From: Colius striatus
Taxonomy: Eukaryota; Chordata; Aves; Coliiformes; Coliidae
DNA length: 64,000 nt
Reading direction: 5' to 3'
Assembly (NCBI RefSeq): GCF_028858725.1
Contig: NC_084766.1
Coordinates: 23,972,501 to 24,036,500, forward strand
Shown one piece after another: positions 50,501 through 62,500 of this stretch (the stretch's first letter is position 1; the number at the start of each line of letters is the position of its first letter). The translations under genes and the position numbers were made by a program. The notes beneath the pieces were generated by a model that saw nothing but the letters and a program-made list of their open reading frames with translations, was not told where the DNA came from and searched no databases.

Positions 50501-53500
50501 GCACTGGTGTTGCACAGGTTGTGGGGACAGGACTGTTAACTCAATCAAATGATATGGTTTTATCCTTGCTCTTAAACCTGCTGTGATGGGAATGATGTAC
50601 CCTCCTCCGGCACTTGTCTCTCAGGTGTAATTATCAGTACCATTATGGAGTGGGTATTTTAAACATCTCTTGCTTCAATTTAAGCTTGTTATGGCATGTC
50701 CTCTCCCTGTGGACATGGAGAAGAGCTTATAGCACTCCTTTCCTCTTTGCAGAATCTTTTACATATTTAAAGCTTGTTATCATGTTTCCCCAAAGACTTT
50801 TGGTCTCTACACTGAACAACTGCCTTTCGTTTGCTCTTTCCTCATGGCTGTGTTATTTTCAAGTTGAATGACACGTGTGGTTGATTCTGTCTCTTGAGGT
50901 CCCTTTCAGCCCTGTTTAAAATTTTTTGTGGTTCTGTATTTTGTTGGGGTCCCTTGGGCTCCCTCCAGTTGGTCTGGGCTCTTTTTGAAGCACATTGCCT
51001 TGAAATGGGTGTGGTGTTGTAGCTGAGGCTTTTCTTGACTGTGAAGAGTGGGAGGGTTATTTCAGGTACTTCATATGTGACACTCCTGTCTGTGTACCTC
51101 TGCATAATAGTGGAGATCTTGGTATAATATTGCCTGTACTTCTGTGTACCATTTCCCATCCAGCTGTGTATTCCCCATATGGAATTTCATCTAGATTCTA
51201 TTTTCCTAATTTTCTAATTAAAAATGTTATATGAAACTGCCTTGTGAAAGCAAACATCCGTTGCCTCCATCTCACGATATGCAAGACCTTTTTGCTCTAA
51301 GAGAAGGCAGGTTGCTTTCACAGGGCAGGGCTACCTTTTCCAGCAGATCAATTGTTTGCTTTGTTTCAATTTTCAAGGAGTTGAAGCTATGTTGAATGGC
51401 TTGCAATTTCCTTGATTTTTCAACCTGTTGAATATAGCCACTATATTTACCCCTCTTCCAGTCTTTTGAAATCTCATTTGTCAGTTCCCAGAGATAGTTG
51501 CTGACAGACCTCAGCCTACTTGAAGACATCAGAGTTTGGTAGCGTTCATTCTGTTCACGTGCTACCACACCTTACATATTTACTCTGCTGCTTTTAATTA
51601 CATTAACTTTGTGGTCTTAGTTATCCTATTTTTTTCATGAAGTCTGAACCAACAAAAGCATTAAACAGTTCAGCTTTAACTCTGTGAGTTGTTGGCTATT
51701 GTGAAATTGTCCCAATTTATACCTCCTTGCTTCCTGAGACAGCTGTGAGCCAAACCCCTGGGAGCCCCCGCCTCCTCTTACCCTAATTAGTAGTTTTACA
51801 ACTCTGTGAGCGCTGTTATGTGCATGTATGTGTGTGTGAGAGAGGTCATGAAGGTGAATCTCTTTTTCAGGTGACACTGTAGTCTGTTAAGCAACACTTT
51901 GGCTTTCTCATTATCTGATTTAGTTATTGCTTTTGTAACTGTGGAGAATGTGGCTTCTTAATACGTGTTCACCGTTTATTAAATTCAATTTACTGTCTAA
52001 CTTAACTAGCCTCACAAGAGAAGATGGTTTATGAATTTTGCATCTTAAAATTAGCAATTAGATGTACATTATAATATGTAATGTCATTACCAGAACCAGC
52101 CAGTTCTGGGTGCTGCATAGAGAATAAAGAAAACACATAAACCTAACAGAAAACAGATTTGGGGGGGAGGGCTGGCACTCAGTAACAGCTTTGGAAGGGC
52201 TTGTGGCTTGCTCAGTGGTATGAACCAATCTATTAACCTTTTCTCCCGGCTCAGGAGGTGATGAATTCTTTGGTCTGCCTCTTCCCACCAATGTAGTTAT
52301 CAAATGTCTCCTCGTTACCGCTGGTGATCCCTGCTGCGAGCAGTTTCTGTTCAACACTTGGCTCTCTTGCTCCCTCTCTCTCTCCCGGTGCTGTTCCTTT
52401 GTGCTCATCCACATCAGCCTGATGGAGTTTCCATTTCTCCTTCATGTGCTGCAAGCCCTGGAGGAGGCTGTGAATTACCCTTACCATACCCCCAGACTAA
52501 GATAATGTACCTTTGTTTCCTTATCTTGTTGCCTGTGTACAAAATACCCTCTTTCCTAAACTCCCTTTTCATTCTGCAGGCAATCCCACTTGCCAGCCCT
52601 CTGAGGTTACTGAAGCCTCTCTCCTTGCAAAGCACTTTTTTTCACTCTGATGCTATTTTCTCTTCTATTCCTAGCAAGTCCAAACAATCCTTTTGGGCTC
52701 GCTCACCCACAGTGTTTCCCATCACCGTGGTTGTTCCTGGTTTTTCTCTGTGGATGAGAATCAAACCTTGAGGAGCCTCCTTTCTAGTTTTGTTCTTGTC
52801 TCTTCTTTCACATTTTTTTTTAGCTCGGTGCATTCCAGGAACTTGATGCAAGGCTGTGTCTGATGTCTTTCTTTCCCAGCAAATGTGTGGGCAGTTAAAG
52901 GTCCCTAATTACCAGTGGATTCTGTGTTTCAGATGCTCCCAATAGGCCCGTTCTTCTGATCTCCCTGATTTTGTAGCCTAAAGCAGACCCCTGGTGTGCC
53001 AGTGTCTGGGTTCCTTCCATTCTTACCTTACACAGAGGTTTTTATACCTGCCCTTTGTACTACTGAATTTCACTCCCTGCTTTTATGCTGGATCTTGAGA
53101 TCATCCAGACCTTCTTGTGTGATGTTTCTCATCCTCTTCTGCGCTGATGATAATTTTCCTTTTTGTCAGCATCCTGCTTTACTCTGACTTTCAACCCCTG
53201 GATCTTGCTTTGCCTCTCACCACAAGGTTAGAAACCCCCTCTCCTCTCACACTAACGTAATGCCTACGAGCAGCAGTTGAATCTTGTAGATTTTCCTCTT
53301 TCGCAAGCTGAATAGATTTAGCTTCACTTTGCCAAAGTCCCTTATTCCTGTATTCAAAGCTCCTCCTTATTCCTGTAGCCATGCAGGACAGACTTTTCCA
53401 TCCTGGAGATACAAGCTCTGGATCATTTTCCCTTAAGTGTATGATCTTGTGCTTGGCTGAATGAAAGCATGCTTGGTTGGATGGTGGCCATTTAACTGTA

Positions 53501-56500
53501 CAAAGTGGATCACAGGGTAAACGGGGGCTGGTTAGTTCGTTATTTACTAATCTAGAGGCAAGCTGCCTCTAGGGATCTTGTATTTATATTTATCTGAATG
53601 GTTGGTAACAACGCTGGGTCCGGTGGGATGGGAAGCAGGCCATGAATACGTTTTTGTCTCATCAGCCTCTTCTATCTATCTAGTTACACCAAATTATTTC
53701 TATTAATGCAGGTTCTTAAATCAAGCTGTACTATTGGACTTGATTCTGTACAACATGTGTTGGCTGGTAATTAGCTGAGATATAAATTTAATAAATTATT
53801 GGTAGATTCTTGAATTGGCTTTTAATTACTCTGTCTAGGTCTGCTGTCAGGCTGACTGGCTGTCACTCCCTAGGGCAGCTAGTCCTGCCTAAGTGCCAGC
53901 ATGGGGTTAGGACTCTCCTACCCTTCTAAAATTACTTGGCATTCCAAGATTTATTAAAAATTAGCATCAGTGGGTCAGTGCACTCAGGTGCAAATTATCC
54001 AGAGTGGGTGATTTAACAGTGTTTATCTAAAGCAGATGTTATCTAATACTTCTCTTGGTCATTAGTGAACTGTGAAATATATCATCATGTTACGAGTTGA
54101 TTGTCATATCTCAGGGTGCGTATATTTATATTTCTGTACTTACAATGGTAATTTTACCGTGTGCACAAATTAATGGATCAGTGTCTCTTGTTCTCACTTC
54201 CCTTCTTTTATCTATATTTGAATTCTTACAATTAACTCGTCAAGGCATGAATGTTTCTATTATGTTTTTTTAAATACTTTATTAATTCTCTACACTTTGT
54301 AATTTACAGTCAGTTGCTATTTCTTTAGCTTTGCAATCATGGCTTATATTGTTTTCTATTATTGCTGTCTATACCAGCACATAAGGATGGGTTTCCAACC
54401 AAAATCCCATTCCAGCATGGTGATGGAATATGCTGATTTTGGTCATCTAAACCACTTAAAAACAAAGCAAAAAAAACCCCAAATCCAAAAACCCAACCCT
54501 TTGTATATTCCTCTGGATGCTTTTGTCTAGCATTTTCTTCCCCATAATGAAATGAGATAATTTTTGTTAGCCTGGAGAAGTTGAAGCACTTTGTGTGTGT
54601 TATTTCTGACTGGGATTATGTTCCCACTTGTTTTTTGTAAAGTGTGGGCTTTGAGAAGGCAGCTGCTGATGTGACCAGAGTAGGGTCCTCTCTGTCTGGT
54701 GAGTTCTCTACACTTTTAAAAACTTGCCTAGCAAACTGTGAGAGAGCAACAAATTTTGCTGCGGTCAGAGGAGTCACCAGCTCCAGCAGTCCAGCCACCA
54801 TCTGCGTTGGGAATCGGGGATGCATGTCTGTGGTGTACAGGACGCATCTCTGACAGACCCACCCTTTGTGGCTGGGCTAAGTCATGGAGAAAACAGGAGA
54901 GGCACGGTTGGTAAGCCTGGCTTGGCGGGGAGTGTGGGGATAATCTCTGGGGCTGGCCTCTGGCTCCCGCTGCCCCGCGTTGCTCGGCGGGGGCACTGCC
55001 TGCTGGTGGGAACACAGTTTGGTTCCCAAGGCTTGCTCTCCGGTTGCTCGCTCTAACCCCTTTTCCATCTGTCCCTTCATTTATTATTTACCGCTTTCTC
55101 TTGCTCTTTTCTTCTTTAGCTTGTCCTCGATGCTCCTGGTTCAGGAAAGGGACTGTCTTATGGGGAATGTGAGGGCAGCAGCAAACACGGCTGAACTGCT
55201 TCTCTGCCAGTCCTCCTTGTCGTGGGGACAGGGCCATGTGGGCACAAGCAGTTAATTACATCCTTTAACAATTTTCCAAGTTGAGAAAAGGGTCAAAACC
55301 CTGGAAATATGAGGTTCTTGGAGACTCCCATGCAGTCCAAGCTCTGCTTTTTTAGACGCTCATGCTGGGGATGGATACGCCAGGATGGGAGAGTAATGTG
55401 AGAGCCTGTGGATATGCACGCTTTGTGCAGCTAAAAGTGGTGTGGGGAAGAGTGAGCTTACAAGGTGTTAAAAAGATATTTTGGATCTCTCTCGTCTTCA
55501 TTAAGTTTTATGCTGGGTTGCTGTGCCAATCAGACACTATCATTGACTTAAAAAAATGAAAAACTCCATGAATTTAAATAGTCTTTTTTACCCCTTGTTG
55601 AAAAAGTGACAGAAGCAAAAAAATTGTAAAAAAATCCCTGAAACTGAGTCAAATATAATTCTATTAACTAATTAGGGGAACCCTGGAAATGGGGCTGAGA
55701 CTTGCATGCCTTTTTTTTTTTTTTCTTCTCTTTGCTGGGGCACTCCAAGAATCGGATCACCTGGGGAAAGCATGTTTAAGAAATACCAGATGGTCTCTGC
55801 GATGCTCCAGCTGTGGACAATCACTCCCAGCCAGGCAATCTGCCTTGCTGTCGAAGCCCTCTAAAACTGTGCTGCCCATTTGTCATGCTTCTCCAATTGC
55901 AGCGCTCTGGATAGCTTCTTTTTTCCTTGTCTGGCTCTTCCTTTCCAGTTTTTATCACCCACCCCCTCCCTGAGCTAATGTAGTAACATCCCTTCATTGG
56001 CTATAAATCCATTGAGGAGCCACATATAAAATATTACTTTGCTAAGGAAGATTGGGAAACATCTGTGTTTTACTCGTAAGAGTCAGCCTCTACTTTGTCT
56101 CTGATGACGATGTAACTATTTATATATTTGTAAAGTAAAAAGAAGGAGAGAAAGACGGGAATCCTAGAAATGATTTGAGTGGAGCTTCTAAATGGAGGAA
56201 ACTCATTCAGCTTTGGGATTTGTTTGGATCCCAATGCTTGAGTGGGGGAAGCAAAAAATTGCTTAGATGTCTGACAAAGTAACAGTTGTACCAACTGCAG
56301 AAAGTCCTTCTGGAAACCTTTTGATCTTGTACAACTGTTCCTAGGTGCTCTCTGGTACATACTCATCCAGGAAAGCTGTGAATCTGTGTTATCTACATAG
56401 AACAGGAACCTGGGAACAGTAATGGCCCTTAGATCAGTAGGACACTATAACCGTAGGAGTGTACATGTGTAGCAGCAAAAATATCTACCTATGGAGGCAT

Positions 56501-59500
56501 TAAATTTAGGTATATGTTCCAGGGTGTGATTTCTGAGCCTGCTGGCAGGAACTGCCCCTTGCTTGGACTGTTCAGCACTATGTGCCTTGCAGAGCTGTCT
56601 GCTTTTGCTTATGTATGTGACACTTCACCTGTGTCTCCATCCCGCTGTGGGACAAAGGTTTCTGTGTGTGTGTGTGGAAGGCTGGATCTGGGAACCCCAA
56701 AGTAGCTGTGGTGCAAGAGCAGGATGCTGGGGTTGTATTGTGCCTGTCATGGGGCATGATGTGAGAGCTTGGAGAGATATGAGTCCTCTGGGGCAGGTAT
56801 AGAAAGGCTGTCCCAAGGACCTAGCCAGTCTTGGGACACTGTTCAAGCTGCTGGCATGAGCTGCAGACTGAGATTCTCTGTCAGCTGTACAAAGCTTGTG
56901 AGGAACAAGTCTGTGTGAGGAGGGTGCTTATGAGCAAGCAAGGGAGGATGATGTTTGGGGTGAGGTGACTGGGCAGGGAGGTTGCATCTTCAGAAAGCTG
57001 CCTGTGGTACTGGGTACCCTGCATACCAAGGCAGACACGCTGCAAGTGTCAAAGCCTCTCAGCAGGTGAATGTGGAGGAAGGAAAAGGAGATTTCTGTGC
57101 TTACATGCAGGTTGTGGCAAGGTTTGCCAGGTGGCCCATGCCACAGTTGGTTTTTGTGCCCTGCAAGGTTGGTGTATAGCAGCAAAGTGCCAGAGGTGCT
57201 TCTGATGGATGCCATTCCACTCAGCTCTCCTCCCTTCCTGGCTGTCTCCAGTGCCACTCAGCTGCACAAACACGAGTTCTTACTCTGTTCTCTCATCAGA
57301 GTTACAGGCTGCCATGTAGGTTTGGATCCAGCTCAACTTTTGAGGTGGGGAGTGTTCTGGAGGGAACCTCTTCCCTCCCTCTGACAGATAGCCTTGCACA
57401 TCCCACAAAACCTCCACAATGTATGGCTGCCTGCTCCTCTGAGCCTGCCCAAACCCAAACTCTGTGTGTGTCCCCCCTGCTGAGCCCTTTCTGCAGGGCT
57501 GCGGTTGACAGCTGCACCTTCCCTGTGGCCTCATGATGCACTCGTGCTGCTTTCTCTTCTCCTCCTCTCCCACAAACTATCCTTTCTACTGCTATCTCCT
57601 TTTCCACAGGAGCTCAGATTATTCTGATGGTTATCTGCCCTCACTGTAGCCTTATGGCCCTTCTGCTTGGCTTTTGCAGCTTTTCCTCTTTCAAGCTCCC
57701 TCTCATTCCTCCCTCCCATGGTGCTATGGCAGCTTCTCTTGCTAATCAGACCTTCAGCCATCTTCTTCCATCTGCCCAGTTCACTGACTGTGTGGTGCTA
57801 AGCTACGCTGTAGCCCCCTTGGGCATGGGTAGAAGCTCCAAAACCCCCACACAATGCCCACCTCCACCCAGTGCTGCTCCTCTGTAATGCTAGTGACAAG
57901 TAAAGGGTTATTTCTTTAAATGGTAAGATATTAAATAGGTGTTGCTGCTCTAATACCTGCTGTATCTTTTTCTTCTGTGTCAAAGCCTTCAGTTATCTTG
58001 CATGGCATGTCAGGGGACCAGTGTAAAATCTGTTGCACGACTTGGGCAAGCTCCTGTGGCAGCAAGCTCTGTACAGCTCTGAGCTTGGAAGTGGCACCTG
58101 ATAGTTTTACATGTGAATGCACATTCACGTGTTTTGATACGGGTATAAATTTGGACTTGACAGGATTGAAGAGTACAGGATAAATCTGAGGTGAAAGTGG
58201 ATAATGAAAAAGGAGTTGGAGATGTTGCAAATAGCTGGGTGGGTATGAGCCACACGGGAAGAGCAGCTGGGAGGACAGGCGCAACCACAGCCCTGTAGGG
58301 TCAATGAGAAGCTCTGATGTTGGAAATGATGTTGGTGAGGCAGTGTTGGGCACCTTGTCCAGTTCTCCTGTCCATTTTAACTAAGATGCTGTATAACTGG
58401 GAAAGATTCAGAAAATAGCAATAAATGTGACCAAATCCTGGAAATAGGGAGCAATAGACAAGGTTTTACTAAGATTAATCTACTTAGGGAAAAATAAAAA
58501 CTACCTTGATCACAATGTACAGGTACCAACAAGGTGAAGAAAAAGATCAGTGCAAATAGCTTGAAATGTCAGCAAAGCAAAATACAAAGAGAAGCTATGA
58601 TATAAAGCCTAATGTAGGACAATGTTGGGCTAATAATGTGCAGATTTATAATGCTAAGAATAAAAGTTTCTGCCTAGTTCTGAGGATTAGCAGCCACTGT
58701 CAGCCTGAAAGCCAGACTCCTGCTGAAACCGTTTTCGACAGGAGTTACAGGTTCTGTGTAGCAATTGCTAGGTTAGATCTCTAACCCTTATTAAGCAGGA
58801 AGAAAAACTGTTACATTAATGGTCCTTTCCATCCTTACAATCTGAATAAATGTGTAATGTGAGTGTTGTACCTCCTAGAGAATAGGTGATGGCAGAAATT
58901 AATTGCCCCCTGAAACCAAACAGAATTTGTTAGCCTTTTCTAGTAACTTGACCAAATGGATCTTTCACTCTGCTGAGAGCAAAGCTGAGTTCAGACTTTG
59001 GGCTGCAGTTCTGTCCTGACTAAGAAAGTAGTTGATTTTAGGCCCTGCCTGACCTTAGTGTGACATGCGTTGGTACTAGATAAAGAGCAAGTTTAGGCTA
59101 GGGTGGAGGGGTTTTTTTTGCCACAAGTGGCTGAATTTAGGGAAGCTTAGCTGTTTCTCCTGGCCATAACCACCCCCAGAGAGGAGCTGATGTGCTGACC
59201 AGGTCAGCGAGGCAGTCTTTGCTCTCTGACACCAAATCCATCGCTGAAACAACATCCAGACACCAACCAGCTGAAATGAAAGAGATTCTCCAAGAGGGAC
59301 CTACGTTTGATACAGTAGTCTTTATTTTCCTGCTTTATTTTAAAACTTGTGCGTTCCTCAACCCCTGCCCAAAGACGTAGCAGATATTTCATTGAGTAAA
59401 TGTAATAGAGATACTTCTGAGCTTTGGTGTCCAAAAGTTCATTTATGATCTTGCTGTATATAGATTCTCAGATGTAGGGTTTTGATGCAGGAATAGTCCT

Positions 59501-62500
59501 CGTTTGATAGAATGTTACAAATTCAAGTTTCAGAAATTACCCTCTTGAGCCATCTCCGTGGTGTTTGGCATCATGACAAGTCATTAGTCAATCCTGAAAT
59601 AGTCATCAAGCAGAGAAACAGCTTATTTTATATACTGTTTCTTAGAGAGTTAAATATTTCCACATATTCAGGCTCTGATTGGAGTCTTGGCTCCTTTCCA
59701 AATGTTCAACCTGTAAAGATATTTGAGAACCCCAGGACTTAGTCTCTTTCCAAAAAATGATAGATTTCACTTGAATTTTCACAAATGGAAAACCACAACT
59801 CCCCATAGCTGCAAAGAAGCAGCTGTCATACCAGGTATGGAGTATGAGAAAACACTTTCTAAAAGCTTCAGGGACTTCCCATTATCTGGAAGTTTTTAGT
59901 GCTCTTAAAATTTGTGAAGAAAACAGCATGTTTTTTTTTGTCTTCTCTCCCCGGCACAGCGTTGCCTCAGATAATCGGCCGCACCTGTTTGGAAGCGCTG
60001 CTTCACGTTGTTCCCTCATATGGACCCTTTGCACGTGTTGCTGTTCAGGTTTTTTTCTTTCCTAGAAACCCAAGTGTCAACAAATCCGAGCCCCTGCATT
60101 GCAACTCTGTGCAAAATCCCAAATTGGTGTGTCTCTGAGCACTTTGCCGTGGAAAGTCTGTGGGTCTGGGTGACCGAATCCCCAGTGGAATTTTGAAGTT
60201 GAAATCCTGGGGGTTTTGGAAGGGTGGGTGTCAGGAGGATGGAGCCAGGCTCGTCTCCATGATGGCCAATGAGAGGGCAAGGGGCAATGGATACAAGCTG
60301 GAACACAAGAGGTTCCAAAGAAATACAAGGAAGAATTTCTTCACTGTTCAGGTGAGGGAGCACTGGCACAGGCTGCCCAGATGGCTTGTGGAGTCTCCTT
60401 CTCTGGGGACATTCCATACCCACCTGGACAAGTTCCTGTGTGACCTACTTGAGGTGGTCCTGCTCTGGCAGGGGGGTTGGATGAGCTTTTGGGGTCACTT
60501 CCAACCCTTAAGACTCTGTGATGCTACGATTCTGTGACTGGGGTACAGGCAAAAAGTTGTTGAAGAAATCAACAGCTCCAAATCTGAAGTTTTGCTTTTT
60601 GATATTGTTGCTGCTCTTCTCGTCAAAATGTGAGGCAACTTCCCAATTCAGAAATTGGGATGGATTTTGTTAATGGGCTGCTTTTGGGAAGGGTTAATTT
60701 TTGGTGCGATTCAGCACAGACATACGTGATGTGAGTTTGGGAAATGAGGAGTTAAGTCATGATGATGTAAATCATCATTCCACATTTAAAATAATAGCGC
60801 TCGGATAATTCTGATGTTGGGGCTTCTGCTTTTATTGGCTGAGAGATTGCCAAAACATGTGTGTGTTGCTCTGAATTGGTAAATGATTCCTATTTATAGG
60901 ACAGGTGTCTTCTGATGTCCCGAGTTCAGTCTGTTCTGTAATCCCAGATCCTGTTTCTGATCTACGTTTAATAATGTGTGACAGAAGAAGATAGGAACCT
61001 TGCAGACCAAATCAGGCTAGGAATGTTTTGAATTTAGCTCTGCCCAACTCTGTCTGCTTGTTACTCAGGGTATCTTTTTCATCAGGGACTCGCCCTTCTA
61101 AAATTCTATTTTGGACTTTTCTTTCTGAAACATGTTTTCTTTTGTCTCGTTAAGTGCAGTCCGAAGGCTGCTGAGTGTGCCAGCCTCCTTCCTTTGCACT
61201 GACCCCAGAGGAGAAAATGCTTTCTTACATATATAATTTTTTATGCAGCTTTTCCCATGTGGCAGCTGCAGTGAGGCAGGGCCCCAGGGAGGAACGTGGT
61301 GGTAGGAGCAGTATTGAGGTGTACATGGCAGCAGTTGTGCAAATAAACCCTTGTATTTCCCCCAACATCTAAATTAAACCGTGTCTTACAGCTCTTGGTT
61401 TGGGCTACGCAGTACCATTAAACAAAGGGTCAGATTAGTTGCAATTAGTTATGCAACTGTCAAAATTACTTTCCTTACTGCCAGCTTGCATGATAACAGG
61501 AATGGAGAGAGACCCAGTTATCACGGTGCTGATGCTTCTGCTCTGGTCAATATGCTGCATTGCTAAGAAAAAATAATGCACCCTCGCAGCTTGAAATGAG
61601 TGAGGAGCCAAGAGAGGTGTTTGGTAAGGGGGAAGCAAAAATATGACCAAGCTCCTCTTCTACAGAGAAATGCAGGCCCTGGAGCTGAGGTTTCAAAAGA
61701 GGTGCAGGCTGGTGGGAGCAGGGAGAAAAATGCAGATTCATGGGCAGGGGAGGTTCTTGAGATGCTTAATTGAAGGGAAGGGAGTGCAGCTGCAGTGCCA
61801 GGGACTGGGGTGGAGGTAGGAAGGAGTGGAGCTCCTTGCTATGTCTGCTGCCCTATCACCCTCTGGTCTGGCCACCACAGAGCTGGGGACTGGGCTGGTG
61901 TGTCTGGTCATGGTGTGGGATGGCAAAAGCCCCTGAGAGTCCCAGGCGAGCGTGCTGCTGCAGGGTGGGTCAGCAGAGCAGTCTGTGAAGAGCAGCTTGC
62001 TGTCAGCCAAGCACCGAGGATACCATCGTGCCAGAAAAGGAACTGGGTCTAGGGGGAGGTGGAGGGGGCCATGAGAACTGGATGGGAGGTTTGGCTCTTT
62101 TTCAAGCAGTTTCTGAAGCTGGATTAGTCCTCCTCACCAGCTGGTGTGAGATGTTAGGTTTGTGTTATTTCTGGCAGCCCCACGGGGACTGGGAGTAACT
62201 CCATGCCGCTTGTTTCTCTTTGCAAGGACAGAATAGTCCAGAAGCAGCTCAAGCTTTGCATTCCTGTCCCCAGGAGTTGCAAGTGCTGGTTTGTCTTCAG
62301 GTAGAAGGTGTGAGGAGAAGGACCCAGGATGCCATGCCTGCCTTTCACCCTCTGATACCATCAGCTTTCTCTGCTGGGTGCATCTCCTGGGCTAGACTGC
62401 TCTTCATAGGACCACCTATCCAGGTTTCCCCAGATGTGTCCTTTTGTCCATCACTGTCCAGACAGATTTGGGGGATTCAAGTGTCTTTTGCCCTTGCATG

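Noticed and set aside
58380-58800. Possible old LINE fragment in HPSE2 intron 3
   Set aside because: It has only vague similarity to ancient CR1/L3 tails (A-rich, GAT-rich text); no diagnostic segment.
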